A stretch of DNA of 64,000 nucleotides from Actinomycetes bacterium (GTDB lineage: Bacteria > Actinomycetota > JAHEXW01). Positions 17,726 through 26,133 of the stretch are shown one piece after another. The notes under the pieces were generated by a model. It was given only the letters and a program-made list of their open reading frames with translations. It was not told where the DNA came from and did no database searches. Each line of letters begins with the position of its first letter. Within the stretch, counting starts at the first letter, position 1. Location: positions 23,947 through 87,946 of the forward strand of contig JAHEXW010000005.1 in NCBI GenBank assembly GCA_023251915.1, given 5' to 3'. The translations under genes were made by a program, and so were the position numbers.

Positions 17726-19192
17726 CTATTTTAGCAGGTCTATCGCTCTCGTGACGCGAGCCACGACGCGGTCGCGGCCCAAGACCTCGACCATGTGGAA
17801 CAAGCTGGGTCCCTGCATCCGCCCGCTGACGCTGACCCGCAGCGGATGAAACGCTTGCGCCGCCTTAATCCCTCGTTCCTCGGCCTGGCCGCGCAGCAGT
17901 CCTTCGATGGACCCGGCGTCAAAAGGCTCAACGGCCGCGAGTTTATCTTTTAAGACGGCCAAGTACTCTGGCACGTGTTCTTGGGTCATGATCTTCTGCC
18001 AGGCCGCCTCGTCGTAGGCATAATCATCGGTGAAGAAGAACCGGGTCGCGTCCACGATGTCCGGCAGAAGCTTCAGGCGTTCCTGCTCCAGAGCCACCAC
18101 GGCTTCGGCATAAGCCATCTCGGCAGCCGACATGTCGTCAGCAATCAGACTCGCTTCAATCAGATAAGGCTTCACCAGTTCGAACAGCTCCGCCGGCGGG
18201 GTTTTGCGAATATACTCGCCGTTCATCCAGAGCAACTTCTCCGTGTCGAAGATGTTGGGGCTGCGCCCGACCCGTTCTAACGAAAATTCCGCAATCAACT
18301 CTTCATGGCTAAATATCTCCTGGGTCGAGCCGGGGCTCCAACCAAGCAAAGCGATATAATTGGCCACCGCATCCGGCAGATAACCCTGTTCCTTGTATTC
18401 CATGACCGAGGTGGCGCCATGCCGTTTGCTTAGGCGCGCCCCATCGGGTCCCAGCGTCATCGACATATGAGCAAATTTAGGCAGGGGCGCGAAGCCAAGC
18501 GCCTCGTACAGCAATATCTGTCGCGGAGTATTGGAAATATGGTCATCACCGCGGATGATATGGGTGATCTCCATGAGATAGTCGTCGACGACGGCAGCGA
18601 AGTTATAGGTTGGCATCCCGTCTGTCTTCATGATGACAAAGTCGTCCAGCAGGCCCGCCTGAAACTTGACCTCTCCTTTTACGATATCGTCAATCACAAT
18701 CTCGCCCGTCTCCGGCATAGCAAACCGCACAACGCAAGATTCTGAACCGGCTCGTTGTTCCGCTGCCTTCGCCGGTAGCTCGCGACATGATTTATCGTAT
18801 TTAGGCGGTTGCCCGGCTTTCTGCGCCGCCTCGCGTTTGGCAGACAGCTCGGCCGGCGTGCAAAAACAGCGGTAAGCTTTCCCGCTTGTTAGCAGTTGGG
18901 CGACATACTTGGAGTAGATATCCAGACGTTCGGTTTGAAAATACGGACCGTGGGCCCCGCCGATCTCGGGACCTTCGTCCCAATCAAGTTTTAGCCAGCG
19001 CATCCCGTCGATGATGTGACGCACGGCCTCGCTGGTGGAACGCTCGCGGTCTGTATCCTCAACCCGCAAGACCAATGAACCGCCTGCGTGGCGGGCAAAT
19101 AGGTAATTAAAAAGAGCCGTCCTGGCCCCGCCTATATGCAGGTGGCCGGTCGGGCTCGGCGCGAAACGCACGCGCGGCGCGGTGTTAGTCAT
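17726..19192 (-). CDS. gltX: Glutamyl-tRNA synthetase
   Basis: GltX charges tRNA-Glu (and, in bacteria with GatCAB, often tRNA-Gln) with glutamate. Class I motifs: VRFAPSPTGHLHIGGARTAL (HIGH) near the N-terminus and the KMSKS-type KRHG within ARLSKRHGATSVMEY. Additional family segments are LVLRVEDTDRERSTSEAV, YQTERLDIYSKY-like FQTERLDIYSKY, and IRGDDHISNTPRQILLYEALG. The open frame runs 45 codons further upstream, but the ATG at 19190-19192 gives the family N-terminus and has AAGGGG 8 nt before it. It lies 16 bp downstream of nothing else: its neighbour is tRNA-Gln, a plausible substrate of a non-discriminating enzyme. Confidence 0.96.
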   Translation of the reverse strand: MTNTAPRVRFAPSPTGHLHIGGARTALFNYLFARHAGGSLVLRVEDTDRERSTSEAVRHIIDGMRWLKLDWDEGPEIGGAHGPYFQTERLDIYSKYVAQLLTSGKAYRCFCTPAELSAKREAAQKAGQPPKYDKSCRELPAKAAEQRAGSESCVVRFAMPETGEIVIDDIVKGEVKFQAGLLDDFVIMKTDGMPTYNFAAVVDDYLMEITHIIRGDDHISNTPRQILLYEALGFAPLPKFAHMSMTLGPDGARLSKRHGATSVMEYKEQGYLPDAVANYIALLGWSPGSTQEIFSHEELIAEFSLERVGRSPNIFDTEKLLWMNGEYIRKTPPAELFELVKPYLIEASLIADDMSAAEMAYAEAVVALEQERLKLLPDIVDATRFFFTDDYAYDEAAWQKIMTQEHVPEYLAVLKDKLAAVEPFDAGSIEGLLRGQAEERGIKAAQAFHPLRVSVSGRMQGPSLFHMVEVLGRDRVVARVTRAIDLLK

Positions 19193-19241
19193 TTGACACC
19201 CCTTTCCTTCACGGATTATAACACAGGTAGGAGGTTTTCTA

Positions 19242-19607
19242 ATGATGAGACACCGGTTCACACTATTGCTGGCCGGAACCGCGCTGATAGCCGCGGTGGC
19301 CGGCGGCGGCTGCGGGAATGGATCCAACCAAACGAAGACGACAAATTCAAAACCCGCGGTACGGCAAAACTACGCGGTGGCGATCAAGAATTTCGCTTTC
19401 CACCCAGCAAACCTGACGGTCGGAGCGAAGTCCAGGGTGACCTGGACAAACAACGACCAAGGGCCGCACACGATAGTAACAACGGTTTTTAACAGCGGCA
19501 TGTTGGGCCAAAGCGAGACCTATAGCTACACTTTCATTAAGCCAGGCACATACCGGTACCACTGCGCAATCCACCCCTACATGGAGGGCGTGATTGTTGT
19601 CAAGTGA
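19242..19607 (+). CDS. Cupredoxin (plastocyanin-like) lipoprotein
   Basis: A 121-residue exported copper protein. The signal peptide ends at a lipobox-like VAGGGC, so Cys24 would carry the lipid anchor. The beta-barrel shows the blue-copper ligands: His in GPHTIVTT, then Cys, His and Met in YRYHCAIHPYMEG. NFAFHPANLTVGAKSRVTWTN is the usual plastocyanin/azurin-like N-terminal strand pair. It is likely an outward-facing electron carrier, possibly a partner of the multicopper oxidase 3 kb away (inference). It is divergent from gltX with only 49 bp between starts, and it has TAGGAGG before its ATG. Confidence 0.9.
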   Translation: MMRHRFTLLLAGTALIAAVAGGGCGNGSNQTKTTNSKPAVRQNYAVAIKNFAFHPANLTVGAKSRVTWTNNDQGPHTIVTTVFNSGMLGQSETYSYTFIKPGTYRYHCAIHPYMEGVIVVK

Positions 19608-19639
19608 CGGAAAACCACGTAGAATAGACTTTTGTTCGT

Positions 19640-19716
19640 GGCGCATTCGTCTAGAGGCCTAGGACACCTGGTTCTCAGCCAGGAGATCAGGGGTTCGAAT
19701 CCCCTATGCGCTACCA
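19640..19716 (+). tRNA. tRNA-Glu (anticodon CTC)
   Basis: Acceptor stem GGCGCAT/ATGCGCT (one G-U pair), anticodon stem CCTGG/CCAGG around TTCTCAG (anticodon CTC), T-arm AGGGG-TTCGAAT-CCCCT, discriminator A and an encoded CCA. Its 3' half plus terminator are duplicated at 19915-19993. Confidence 0.95.
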
Positions 19717-19719
19717 ATG

Positions 19720-19766
19720 ACCCCGAGTGACATCAAATGTTTGGCCGATGTCAGTCGGGGTTATTT
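19720..19766 (+). terminator. Terminator of tRNA-Glu (first copy)
   Basis: ACCCCGA-TGACATC pairs with GATGTCA-TCGGGGT and is followed by TATTTATTT. An identical hairpin occurs again at 19942-19988 behind the displaced tRNA 3' half. Confidence 0.85.
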
Positions 19767-19771
19767 ATTTA

Positions 19772-19914
19772 GGGCACAGGGGATTCGAACCGAGGGGGGC
19801 TTTCCAGCGGGGGGAGAGGCTTCCCCCGCTGTCTTCGTTAAGGAAGGGGGAACTCAAGGGGGAAACCTTTGGTTGCCCCTGTGAAACGGCCGGACAGTTG
19901 GGTGGCCGGCCGTT
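19772..19914 (+). mobile_element. tRNA-associated structured element B (143 bp)
   Basis: This sits between two copies of the tRNA-Glu 3' half. Hairpins: CAGCGGGGG/CCCCCGCTG (19805-19831), TCAAGGGG/CCCCTGTGA (19854-19884, one bulge) and CGGCCGG/CCGGCCG (19887-19912). The loops GGGAGAGGCTTC, GGAAACCTTTGGTTGC and ACAGTTGGGTGG match element A almost exactly while the stems differ, and the linker AAGGAAGGGG is shared. The left end holds GGGGATTCGAACC, the exact reverse complement of the tRNA-Glu T-arm. No open frame looks genuine. The pattern indicates selection on structure, as in a functional RNA or a hairpin DNA substrate. Confidence 0.7.
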
Positions 19915-19993
19915 GTTCGATTCCCCTATGCGCTACCAATGACCCCGAGTGACATCAAATGTTTGGCCGATGTCAGTCGGGGTTATTTATTTA
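19915..19993 (+). repeat. Displaced copy of tRNA-Glu 3' half plus terminator (79-bp direct repeat)
   Basis: This is identical to 19693-19771 except for one base (GTTCGAT versus GTTCGAA). It contains the T-loop onward, the CCA end and the whole terminator. It lacks the 5' half, so it is not a functional tRNA. It probably marks the distal boundary of element B. Confidence 0.85.
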
Positions 19994-20009
19994 AGGTCAA
20001 CACAATGCC

Positions 20010-22022
20010 CTAGAACAACCTCATAATCCGCAGAGCGATGCCGCCCAGCAATAACGCCAGGACAACCGTTGTGGTAATAATCAAGGCGGCCCGCTTCCAA
20101 CCGAGTTCCCGGCCGAGGACGGTGACGGCAGCCAAACAAGGAATGTAGATCACTGTGACAAGTCCATAAACGAACAGCTGGGTCTTGTCCATAAAGGTCA
20201 GCAAGTTATGGGCCGAATTACCATACTTGGCAACGGCAAAGGTCACCAAGAACTGCAGGGCCAGCTCTTTTCGAAGGACGGCGAAAATCAAGGCGACACC
20301 CGCAATCATCGGCAAGCCCAGCCAACCTTCCACCAATGGCTTCAGAGGCGCCGATAGGGGCCATATCCAACCCGTTTCATACAGGCCGCCAAGCACCAGG
20401 CTGCCCCCGATTACTACAGGCAAGGCGACATAGAAGAACTCCCTAAAGCGCCACCACGTCTTTTGCGCCATCGCCCTTAGCGACGGGCGCCGCAAACCGA
20501 ACATCTCCATAACCAGCCCGGACGGCTCCCCCGGCAGAACCTTATTAATCCCCAACCCCAGCAGCAGAATCAGCAACCCGCTGATTGCGAAGATGGCAAG
20601 GGCGTACCAGATGCCGGCGTAGCGCCCGACGCCGCCGATGACGACAGTGATCCGCGCGCTGCAAGGAACGAGGACGATCAGCAGGGAGGCGATCGTCTTC
20701 TCCCTCCTGGTCGTTAAGACGCGTGTACCGATTAAAGCCGGCACATTGCAGCCCATTCCCGCAATCATCGGAATGACCGCCCGGCCATGCAATCCGAGTT
20801 TGTGTAGCATGGTGTCGGTTAGAAAAGCGATAGAGTTTAAGTAGCCCGAATCTTCCAGGACGGCGAGCATGAAATAGAAGACCAAAACGTAAGGCACACC
20901 GATTGTTAAAGCTGCCTCTATACCGGCATCAAAACCCCACAGAAGGGTTCGGGCCAGCTCTCCCTGGCCAAGAAAACCATGTACGATAAACTTGATTGCC
21001 GGTGACGCTGTCACGGCCCACCCTTGCGACATTACCAAGCTTAGATAGTTGCCGACTACAAACAAGAATGTAAACAACAGCGCCAGAACCGCCAACATAA
21101 TTGGAATGCCGGTCAACGGCTTAATTGTTAGGCCCCATAGCCGCTGGCTAAGCGGTTCGTCCGGACGGGCCATGGCGGTCGCCGTCTCGGCGATGACCCC
21201 AGCCAAACCGAACCTCTCTCGGCTGATTCGCGTCCCGGCTGATTCGCCGTGCTGCGCGGCTATCTTGGCGGCCAGGCGATCGGCTTCCGCGCCTACCTCT
21301 GCCCCGCCAGCGGCATCGGCGACTTTGCCCTTAATGTCCTTATCGTCCTCCAACAACATAAGCGCCAGAGCGCGGGCCGGCAAACCGTACGGCACCGCGT
21401 CCATCTTGATAGCGACCGTGCTTGTCAGGGCCTCGATATCACTCTCGACGTCACGGCCGTAACTGATGCGGATAGGCTTAATTTTCCGCTCCCCTGTCGC
21501 CACGCCGACGGCAGCGGTAAACGCCTCTGAGACGCCGCGGCCCTCGGTTGCCACAGTCGGGATAACTGGAACACCTAAGAGAGAAGCCAAGCGATCAGCA
21601 TCGACCGTCATGCCCCGCCGGCCCGCCTCGTCAACCAGGTTAAGCATCACGACGAGCGGGATTTTGAAATCAATCAGCTGGAGCAACATGAAAAGATTTC
21701 TCTCGAGGTTCGTCGCGTCCAGCACGTAAATAACCGCGCCGGGCGGTTCTTCAAACAGAAAGCGGCGGGTAGCCATCTGGTCTTCTGCTGCTGCGCCGAA
21801 CGAATAAGCGCCGGGCAAATCGATAACCCCGACCTTGTGTCCCTGGAAACTGGTGGTGCCTAGACAAAAATCTACAGTAACCCCGGGATAGTTGGCGCAA
21901 ATAACCCCAACGCCCGTCAGTTGGTTAAAGATTGCCGACTTGCCGACATTGGGATTCCCGGCCAATGCGACAGTGAAGTCGACAGGCTCACTGAACCGCC
22001 GGCTGATCACGCCATCAATCAT
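20010..22022 (-). CDS. feoB: Ferrous iron transport protein B
   Basis: FeoB imports Fe2+ across the inner membrane and carries an N-terminal G domain. G1 is GNPNVGKSAIFN near residue 23, the G2/switch I region contains CANYPGVTVDF, G3 is DLPGAYSF and G4 is NLVDEAGRRG. The C-terminal half is polytopic with the two inverted Gate motifs, here around GMGCNVPALIGTRVL and the second half of the membrane domain (SLVLGGLYETGWI region). At 670 aa it is normal. It lies 15 bp downstream of a DtxR-family regulator with palindromic operators, so it is probably iron (or manganese) repressed. No separate feoA is present, though the regulator ends in a FeoA-like domain. Confidence 0.96.
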   Translation of the reverse strand: MIDGVISRRFSEPVDFTVALAGNPNVGKSAIFNQLTGVGVICANYPGVTVDFCLGTTSFQGHKVGVIDLPGAYSFGAAAEDQMATRRFLFEEPPGAVIYVLDATNLERNLFMLLQLIDFKIPLVVMLNLVDEAGRRGMTVDADRLASLLGVPVIPTVATEGRGVSEAFTAAVGVATGERKIKPIRISYGRDVESDIEALTSTVAIKMDAVPYGLPARALALMLLEDDKDIKGKVADAAGGAEVGAEADRLAAKIAAQHGESAGTRISRERFGLAGVIAETATAMARPDEPLSQRLWGLTIKPLTGIPIMLAVLALLFTFLFVVGNYLSLVMSQGWAVTASPAIKFIVHGFLGQGELARTLLWGFDAGIEAALTIGVPYVLVFYFMLAVLEDSGYLNSIAFLTDTMLHKLGLHGRAVIPMIAGMGCNVPALIGTRVLTTRREKTIASLLIVLVPCSARITVVIGGVGRYAGIWYALAIFAISGLLILLLGLGINKVLPGEPSGLVMEMFGLRRPSLRAMAQKTWWRFREFFYVALPVVIGGSLVLGGLYETGWIWPLSAPLKPLVEGWLGLPMIAGVALIFAVLRKELALQFLVTFAVAKYGNSAHNLLTFMDKTQLFVYGLVTVIYIPCLAAVTVLGRELGWKRAALIITTTVVLALLLGGIALRIMRLF

Positions 22023-22037
22023 TCAACTCAACCCACT

Positions 22038-22706
22038 TTAAGACGCGGACGGCTTGACGAAAATGTGTTGTGCAACCTGACGGCCTAGGGCGTATTTGGC
22101 CCCGCGCGCTTTGACGATTATCGGCCCGCCAAACGGGGCAACTTCTTCAATCTCAACCATGACATCGGGCATCAAACCCAAGTTGGCCAGGTATTGCAGG
22201 AATTCGGGTTCCTCGTTGGTGATACGGGTTATGCGGCCTTTAGAACGAGCGCTCATCCCGACCAGCGGCTCAGCTGTATCGGCTGCCACGGTACCGTCCG
22301 CCTCCGGAATCGGGTTACCGTGCGGACATGTAGCCGGGTTCCCTAGCGCCTCGGAAAGCTTCCGCTCCACCTTATCGCTGATCACATGCTCGAATTTGCA
22401 AGCTTCGTCGTGCAATTCATCCCACGGCACATCCAGCATGTCGGCGAGGAATCGTTCGCTCAAACGGTGGCGTCGGACCAAAGCGGCCGCAGCCGTCCGG
22501 CCGCGTTCGGTAAGATAGACGCCTTTGTATGGGGTGTGTGTGACTAGCTTCTGCGCCGTCAGCCGCTTGACCATTTCCGTCACTGAGGCCGGTTTTAACT
22601 TTAGGTGTTCGGCAAGCGCCTTTGTCTGAACGGCGCGATTCTCCTCTTCCAGGTGGAAAAGCGCTTCCAGATATTCTTCGACGCCCGCTGTTATCTTGGT
22701 CTCCAT
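22038..22706 (-). CDS. DtxR/IdeR-family metal-dependent repressor with FeoA-like C-terminal domain
   Basis: A 222-residue regulator in three parts: a winged HTH (AVQTKALAEHLKLKPASVTEMVKRL near residue 29, followed by VYLTERGRTAAAALVRRHRL), a metal-binding/dimerisation domain with DELHDEACKFEHVISDKVERKL and CPHGNPIP (the usual Cys, His and Glu ligand positions), and an SH3/FeoA-like domain from about residue 150. Such proteins bind Fe2+ or Mn2+ and then repress uptake genes. Two palindromes of the DtxR operator type lie directly upstream, one overlapping the ribosome site, so the gene is autoregulated together with feoB, which follows after 15 bp. The choice between Fe2+ and Mn2+ cannot be settled from sequence; linkage to feoB favours iron. 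Confidence 0.94.
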   Translation of the reverse strand: METKITAGVEEYLEALFHLEEENRAVQTKALAEHLKLKPASVTEMVKRLTAQKLVTHTPYKGVYLTERGRTAAAALVRRHRLSERFLADMLDVPWDELHDEACKFEHVISDKVERKLSEALGNPATCPHGNPIPEADGTVAADTAEPLVGMSARSKGRITRITNEEPEFLQYLANLGLMPDVMVEIEEVAPFGGPIIVKARGAKYALGRQVAQHIFVKPSAS

Positions 22707-22741
22707 AGGTATACCTCACTATTGTTATTAGGTATACCTAA
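22707..22741 (-). promoter_or_regulatory. Two DtxR-type operator palindromes
   Basis: TTAGGTATACCTAA (22728-22741) is a perfect 14-bp palindrome of the DtxR/IdeR/MntR class. A second, AGGTATACCT (22707-22716), begins directly before the regulator's ATG and covers its GAGG ribosome site. Centres are 23 bp apart, about two helical turns. Confidence 0.88.
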
Positions 22742-22766
22742 CTATACCATAATTGCTTCCCTGTTG

Positions 22767-24158
22767 TTATGTTTGGAGGTATGCCGCTGCGGCTGAGACC
22801 ATGACCCCATACTCGAGCACGTAGATAGGTATCATATATCTGATGTTCACTATCGGGTCGGCGAACAGCGCGAAGAATAGAGCGAAGACGCCGATGAATG
22901 TCAAGATGACGGCCGCAGCGCTGCCGCCGGGCAAGGCGCCCGGAATCCGGCGCAGAGCAGCAAATATTGCGATGATAATCAATAAACCTAGCAAAACCGC
23001 CGAATAGTTGCGATACAGCTTCGTCAACGCGGGGTGCCCCGCCGACATTCTTGACTCCACGTAATCGGTCGATTGATTCCGGATCGCGAAGTTCAGCGCC
23101 TCAGTCGCGGGCGCCAGCAAATTGCCCGTGAAGTCACCAACCGTGGACCAAACAATCTCCGGATAATAATGGCTCCAGGTCACCTCAGTGATCCTGTTCA
23201 TGGCTGCGGCACCGCCATGTTTGTGTCCCAAAATCTTGTCCAGCACTACCCTGTTATAATACGTCGGCCATCTATCGCTAGTTATCGCGTCTTCACGTGT
23301 GATGATTTTCTTAATATCCGCCGGCAGATACTTATAGGCCTTGGCCAGCCTCGGCCAAGTGACTCGGGCGTACAGGGAGACTGCCAGGCTAGGCTGCGTT
23401 CGCTGCGCCGCCGCGCCCCGCCCGTAGTTGTTGATTATCGTTGCCCCGGCGAAACCTACAGCTATCGCAACAATCAAGATAATTACTTTCGGGTGGAGGA
23501 CGATTCTATGCTTGAGAGCCGCGGCGACCGCGAAGTAGAGCGCCACCGCTCCCGCAACCGCCAGACCGATTAGCAGCCGTTCCGGCCGTGTAATGGCCAT
23601 CAGAGTATACGCGCCCATCACCGCGGCTCCGTACCCGTATCTAGCGCTGCCCTTGGCAAACAGGCCGACCAGGCTGGCGACAAAAATAATCGTGAACGAC
23701 AGAGCGAACGAATCAGACAGAACGGATAGGTTATAATGCGCCACCAAGGGCGTCGTGAAGACAAACAACGCCAGACCGATGTTTATAGCGACGCTCTGTC
23801 GCTTGGCAGTCTGATCGGTGCCTCTTCTCGAGACGGGGCGCAACATTGTGAACAAATATAACAAGGATAGGTAGCTCACGATCAGCTGACACAAATAGAC
23901 AATCGTCTGGTACGGTATCGGCAAGCGCGTTGACAACCACAGCGGTCCCCGCAAAAACAACGGATACAATATGGTCCTGAAGTTGTCCAACGCTAGGGTC
24001 TGCGCGAGGCGTAAATATTCCGGGGTATCACCGTATTGCGGAATGTGACCCAGATTTCTAAGAATCCAAAAACCGCCCAAAAGCACCTGGGCGGCGCCTA
24101 AGGCGATTATCAGATAAAGTAGCGCTCGCTTGGTGCGCGGCTTTAGAAACTGCTTCAA
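22767..24158 (-). CDS. Polytopic membrane protein, probable GT-C-type glycosyltransferase
   Basis: A 463-residue protein with about ten hydrophobic spans. The first extracytoplasmic loop has YGDTPEYLRLAQTL near residue 42, the Asp-containing pattern typical of polyprenyl-phosphate-dependent GT-C enzymes (GT39/GT83/ArnT-like, PF13231-like). Large external loops separate later spans, as in those families. The role would be transfer of a sugar from a lipid carrier outside the membrane. No neighbouring sugar genes help. It is placed between the tRNA-fMet terminator and the DtxR operon and may be a single transcription unit. The assignment rests on topology and one motif. Confidence 0.6.
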   Translation of the reverse strand: MKQFLKPRTKRALLYLIIALGAAQVLLGGFWILRNLGHIPQYGDTPEYLRLAQTLALDNFRTILYPLFLRGPLWLSTRLPIPYQTIVYLCQLIVSYLSLLYLFTMLRPVSRRGTDQTAKRQSVAINIGLALFVFTTPLVAHYNLSVLSDSFALSFTIIFVASLVGLFAKGSARYGYGAAVMGAYTLMAITRPERLLIGLAVAGAVALYFAVAAALKHRIVLHPKVIILIVAIAVGFAGATIINNYGRGAAAQRTQPSLAVSLYARVTWPRLAKAYKYLPADIKKIITREDAITSDRWPTYYNRVVLDKILGHKHGGAAAMNRITEVTWSHYYPEIVWSTVGDFTGNLLAPATEALNFAIRNQSTDYVESRMSAGHPALTKLYRNYSAVLLGLLIIIAIFAALRRIPGALPGGSAAAVILTFIGVFALFFALFADPIVNIRYMIPIYVLEYGVMVSAAAAYLQT

Positions 24159-24190
24159 GCTCTTTCTCCCCTATTCGCTTGAATTATAAC

Positions 24191-24235
24191 AAAAGAAGGT
24201 CCCCCCGGATGTTCGTCCGAAAGGAACCTTCTTTT
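24191..24235. terminator. Bidirectional terminator between tRNA-fMet and the GT-C gene
   Basis: AAAAGAAGGT (24191-24200) pairs with ACCTTCTTTT (24226-24235), with further TCC/GGA pairing inside. It ends leftward transcription of tRNA-fMet. Confidence 0.8.
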
Positions 24236-24243
24236 ATACGCAT

Positions 24244-24320
<77 letters not shown>

Positions 24321-24382
24321 AGGTGAATTTAAAGTATACACCAGTCAGCCAGCTCGCGCCATATGTGACGAGAAGCGGTTAT

Positions 24383-24913
24383 CTAGATACCGAGTGAAAC
24401 GAGCGCCGTCTTTTCGCTGCCGATTTTGGCGCTGCGAAGTTCGACCTGTAACCCCTTTGCTCCAGCCGGCACCTCGAACACGGCTCTGGTTGTGGCCTTC
24501 TCACCAGGTTGCAAGTTGCCAAACCAGACATTTTTCAGCCGGGTCGTTTCCTTCTTGCAGCAGGACGCCGAAGCCTCCAGGTTCATTTCGTAGAGCTGCT
24601 GATCGGCGTCGTAAAGCTTGGCCATCTCACCGTCAAACGCAGTTTCCGTTGTTCCAACGTTTTCCACATCCATCTCAACAACGACGTATTTGCCGTCCTT
24701 GAGTTCGAACGTGTTCCCGGCGGCGCCAACAGCCTTAGAGGTCTCAGCACCAGTAACCGTGAACTTCAGGTTATCTACGTTCACTGCCTCGCCGACCTTA
24801 ACGACGGATCCGGTCGCTTTAGTCCCTGGGGAGCTGCAGCCGGCAACAATCAACATCAACATGCCCAAGCAAAGCGCGACTGCAAGGGATTTTCTTGCGG
24901 ACGAATTTCTCAC
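24383..24913 (-). CDS. DUF4352-type lipoprotein
   Basis: A 176-residue lipoprotein: a hydrophobic signal (residues 8-24) ends in the lipobox IVAGC, so Cys26 is the lipidation site. The mature part has the immunoglobulin-like DUF4352 layout: GEAVNVDNLKFTVTGAE, then DGKYVVVEMDVENVGTTE and NLQPGEKATTRAVFEVPAG. An unusual SASCCKKE segment follows the middle strand. Proteins of this type are common in Gram-positive bacteria; their role is generally unknown. It stands alone; a GGAGGTGAT ribosome site lies upstream (about 24922-24930). Confidence 0.78.
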   Translation of the reverse strand: MRNSSARKSLAVALCLGMLMLIVAGCSSPGTKATGSVVKVGEAVNVDNLKFTVTGAETSKAVGAAGNTFELKDGKYVVVEMDVENVGTTETAFDGEMAKLYDADQQLYEMNLEASASCCKKETTRLKNVWFGNLQPGEKATTRAVFEVPAGAKGLQVELRSAKIGSEKTALVSLGI

Positions 24914-25071
24914 TTGGTATCACCTCCTTGTGGATTTAATGCAATTTACCGCATATTTCGAGATAAGAGACATCACGTGAAATTATTCACACTCTGTAAC
25001 TATTATTCTATTCATTTCGGGGATGATTGTCAAGAAACCGTGAGCTCGGAACGCATTAACAAGCTTCCCAT

Positions 25072-25836
25072 CTATGGCTCGATGAGATTGAAAAACGCTG
25101 TCCTGGCTTGCTTCTCGCGCCACGGGGTATGACCGCACCGATCGAGACGGACAAACCGCCCGGCGGGCAAGGGCGCCACGGCAGCGGCGATTGCGCCAGC
25201 CGGGTGCGGATCGTAATCGCCGTGAATCGCCAAAACGGGAGGCTTCAGCCTGCTAAACGCGGTCAGCAGCTTTCCCGAGCGACGCAACGCGACAGCTTCC
25301 GGCCAGACCCCGGCAAACGTTTTGTAACTGTAGTCCACAGCCGATTCGGGGTCATCAACAGGGTCAAATGTGTCGGCTCGATTGATTATCTGGCCAAGGC
25401 GGCGAAACAGATTGTCTTTGTCACCGTCCGGTGCGGCCAAAAAGGCCGTTATATCCGCAACGCTATCGCGGTCTATCGCGGATAGACGCAACAGACGGGT
25501 CTCGTTGATTCCGGCTGCGTCTTTCTGATCCGGCGGTGGGCACCCGACCAGCACAAGTTGACCAAACTTCTGGGCACTCTGGGTCGCGTAGATGACCGCA
25601 AGCCAAGCTCCCCAGGAGTGGCCGATCAGGGTAACCGAACCGTCGCATTTGGCAAGCGTTCTGTCCAGTTCGGCTAACTGGTCGGCGATCGATAGACCGG
25701 CAAACAGCGGTTCTAAAACACCGCGTGATTTCCCCAGCTCGACCGCCACGGGCGCCATCTCGCCCGCCGCTCCCGGCCCGCCGTGTACGACAACAACATT
25801 GTATGGAGGTTCACCGTAGGATCTGATTTTTTCCAT
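25072..25836 (-). CDS. Alpha/beta-hydrolase (proline iminopeptidase-like)
   Basis: A 254-residue alpha/beta-hydrolase. The oxyanion-hole motif VVVHGGPGAAGE lies near residue 16, the nucleophile elbow GHSWGAWLAV near residue 72, the acid in IHGDYDPHP, and the catalytic His in DRCGHTPWREK near the C-terminus. HGGPG is typical of proline iminopeptidases and related esterases. There is no signal peptide, so it acts in the cytoplasm. No operon partners are visible. The substrate is not predictable; a general peptidase or esterase role is most likely. Confidence 0.85.
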   Translation of the reverse strand: MEKIRSYGEPPYNVVVVHGGPGAAGEMAPVAVELGKSRGVLEPLFAGLSIADQLAELDRTLAKCDGSVTLIGHSWGAWLAVIYATQSAQKFGQLVLVGCPPPDQKDAAGINETRLLRLSAIDRDSVADITAFLAAPDGDKDNLFRRLGQIINRADTFDPVDDPESAVDYSYKTFAGVWPEAVALRRSGKLLTAFSRLKPPVLAIHGDYDPHPAGAIAAAVAPLPAGRFVRLDRCGHTPWREKQARTAFFNLIEP

Positions 25837-25944
25837 GGGTTCAGACTAGGGATTAAGGCTTGGCGGGTCAAGCGGACGTCGCTGGAACGACCCCCACGAC
25901 CCAGAGGTTGCATTGATATCGAGCTTGCGGACCAAGAGCGGTAT

Positions 25945-26065
25945 TGGGAGGTTGCTTCGTCGGCCAAAAACCGGCCTCCTCGCAATGACGCAATGCGTTA
26001 TATGTCGTACAGAATCGCTCTACGTCATTGCGAGCGAATGGAATGAGCGAAGCAACCTACGAGAC
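25945..26065. repeat. Intergenic palindromic repeat (REP-like, two arms)
   Basis: The left arm GGAGGTTGCTTCGTCGG...CTCGCAATGACGCAATGC and the right arm ACGTCATTGCGAGCG...GAGCGAAGCAACCT are reverse complements apart from small differences, separated by about 30 bp. The words match the coding copies at 4858-4935, 26395-26475 and 53938-54033. The stretch 25837-26133 holds no gene otherwise. Confidence 0.8.
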
Positions 26066-26102
26066 TGGCGCAGGCCGGGAGTTCTCATCCTTCAATTCCA
26101 CT

Positions 26103-26126
26103 AAAAAAGGACCCACGAAGGGTCCA
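26103..26126 (-). terminator. Terminator of tRNA-Thr
   Basis: On the minus strand GGACCC-TTCGT-GGGTCC is followed by TTTTTT, 8-10 bases after the encoded CCA. Confidence 0.88.
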
Positions 26127-26133
26127 TCTTTAG

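Noticed and set aside
19727-19942. 71-residue open frame across element B
   Set aside because: It starts in the tRNA-Glu terminator and covers the structured element. The conserved parts are hairpin loops, not codons.
25837-26133. CRISPR array in the repeat-rich spacer
   Set aside because: There are only two arms of one palindrome, no regularly spaced direct repeats and no cas genes in the window.
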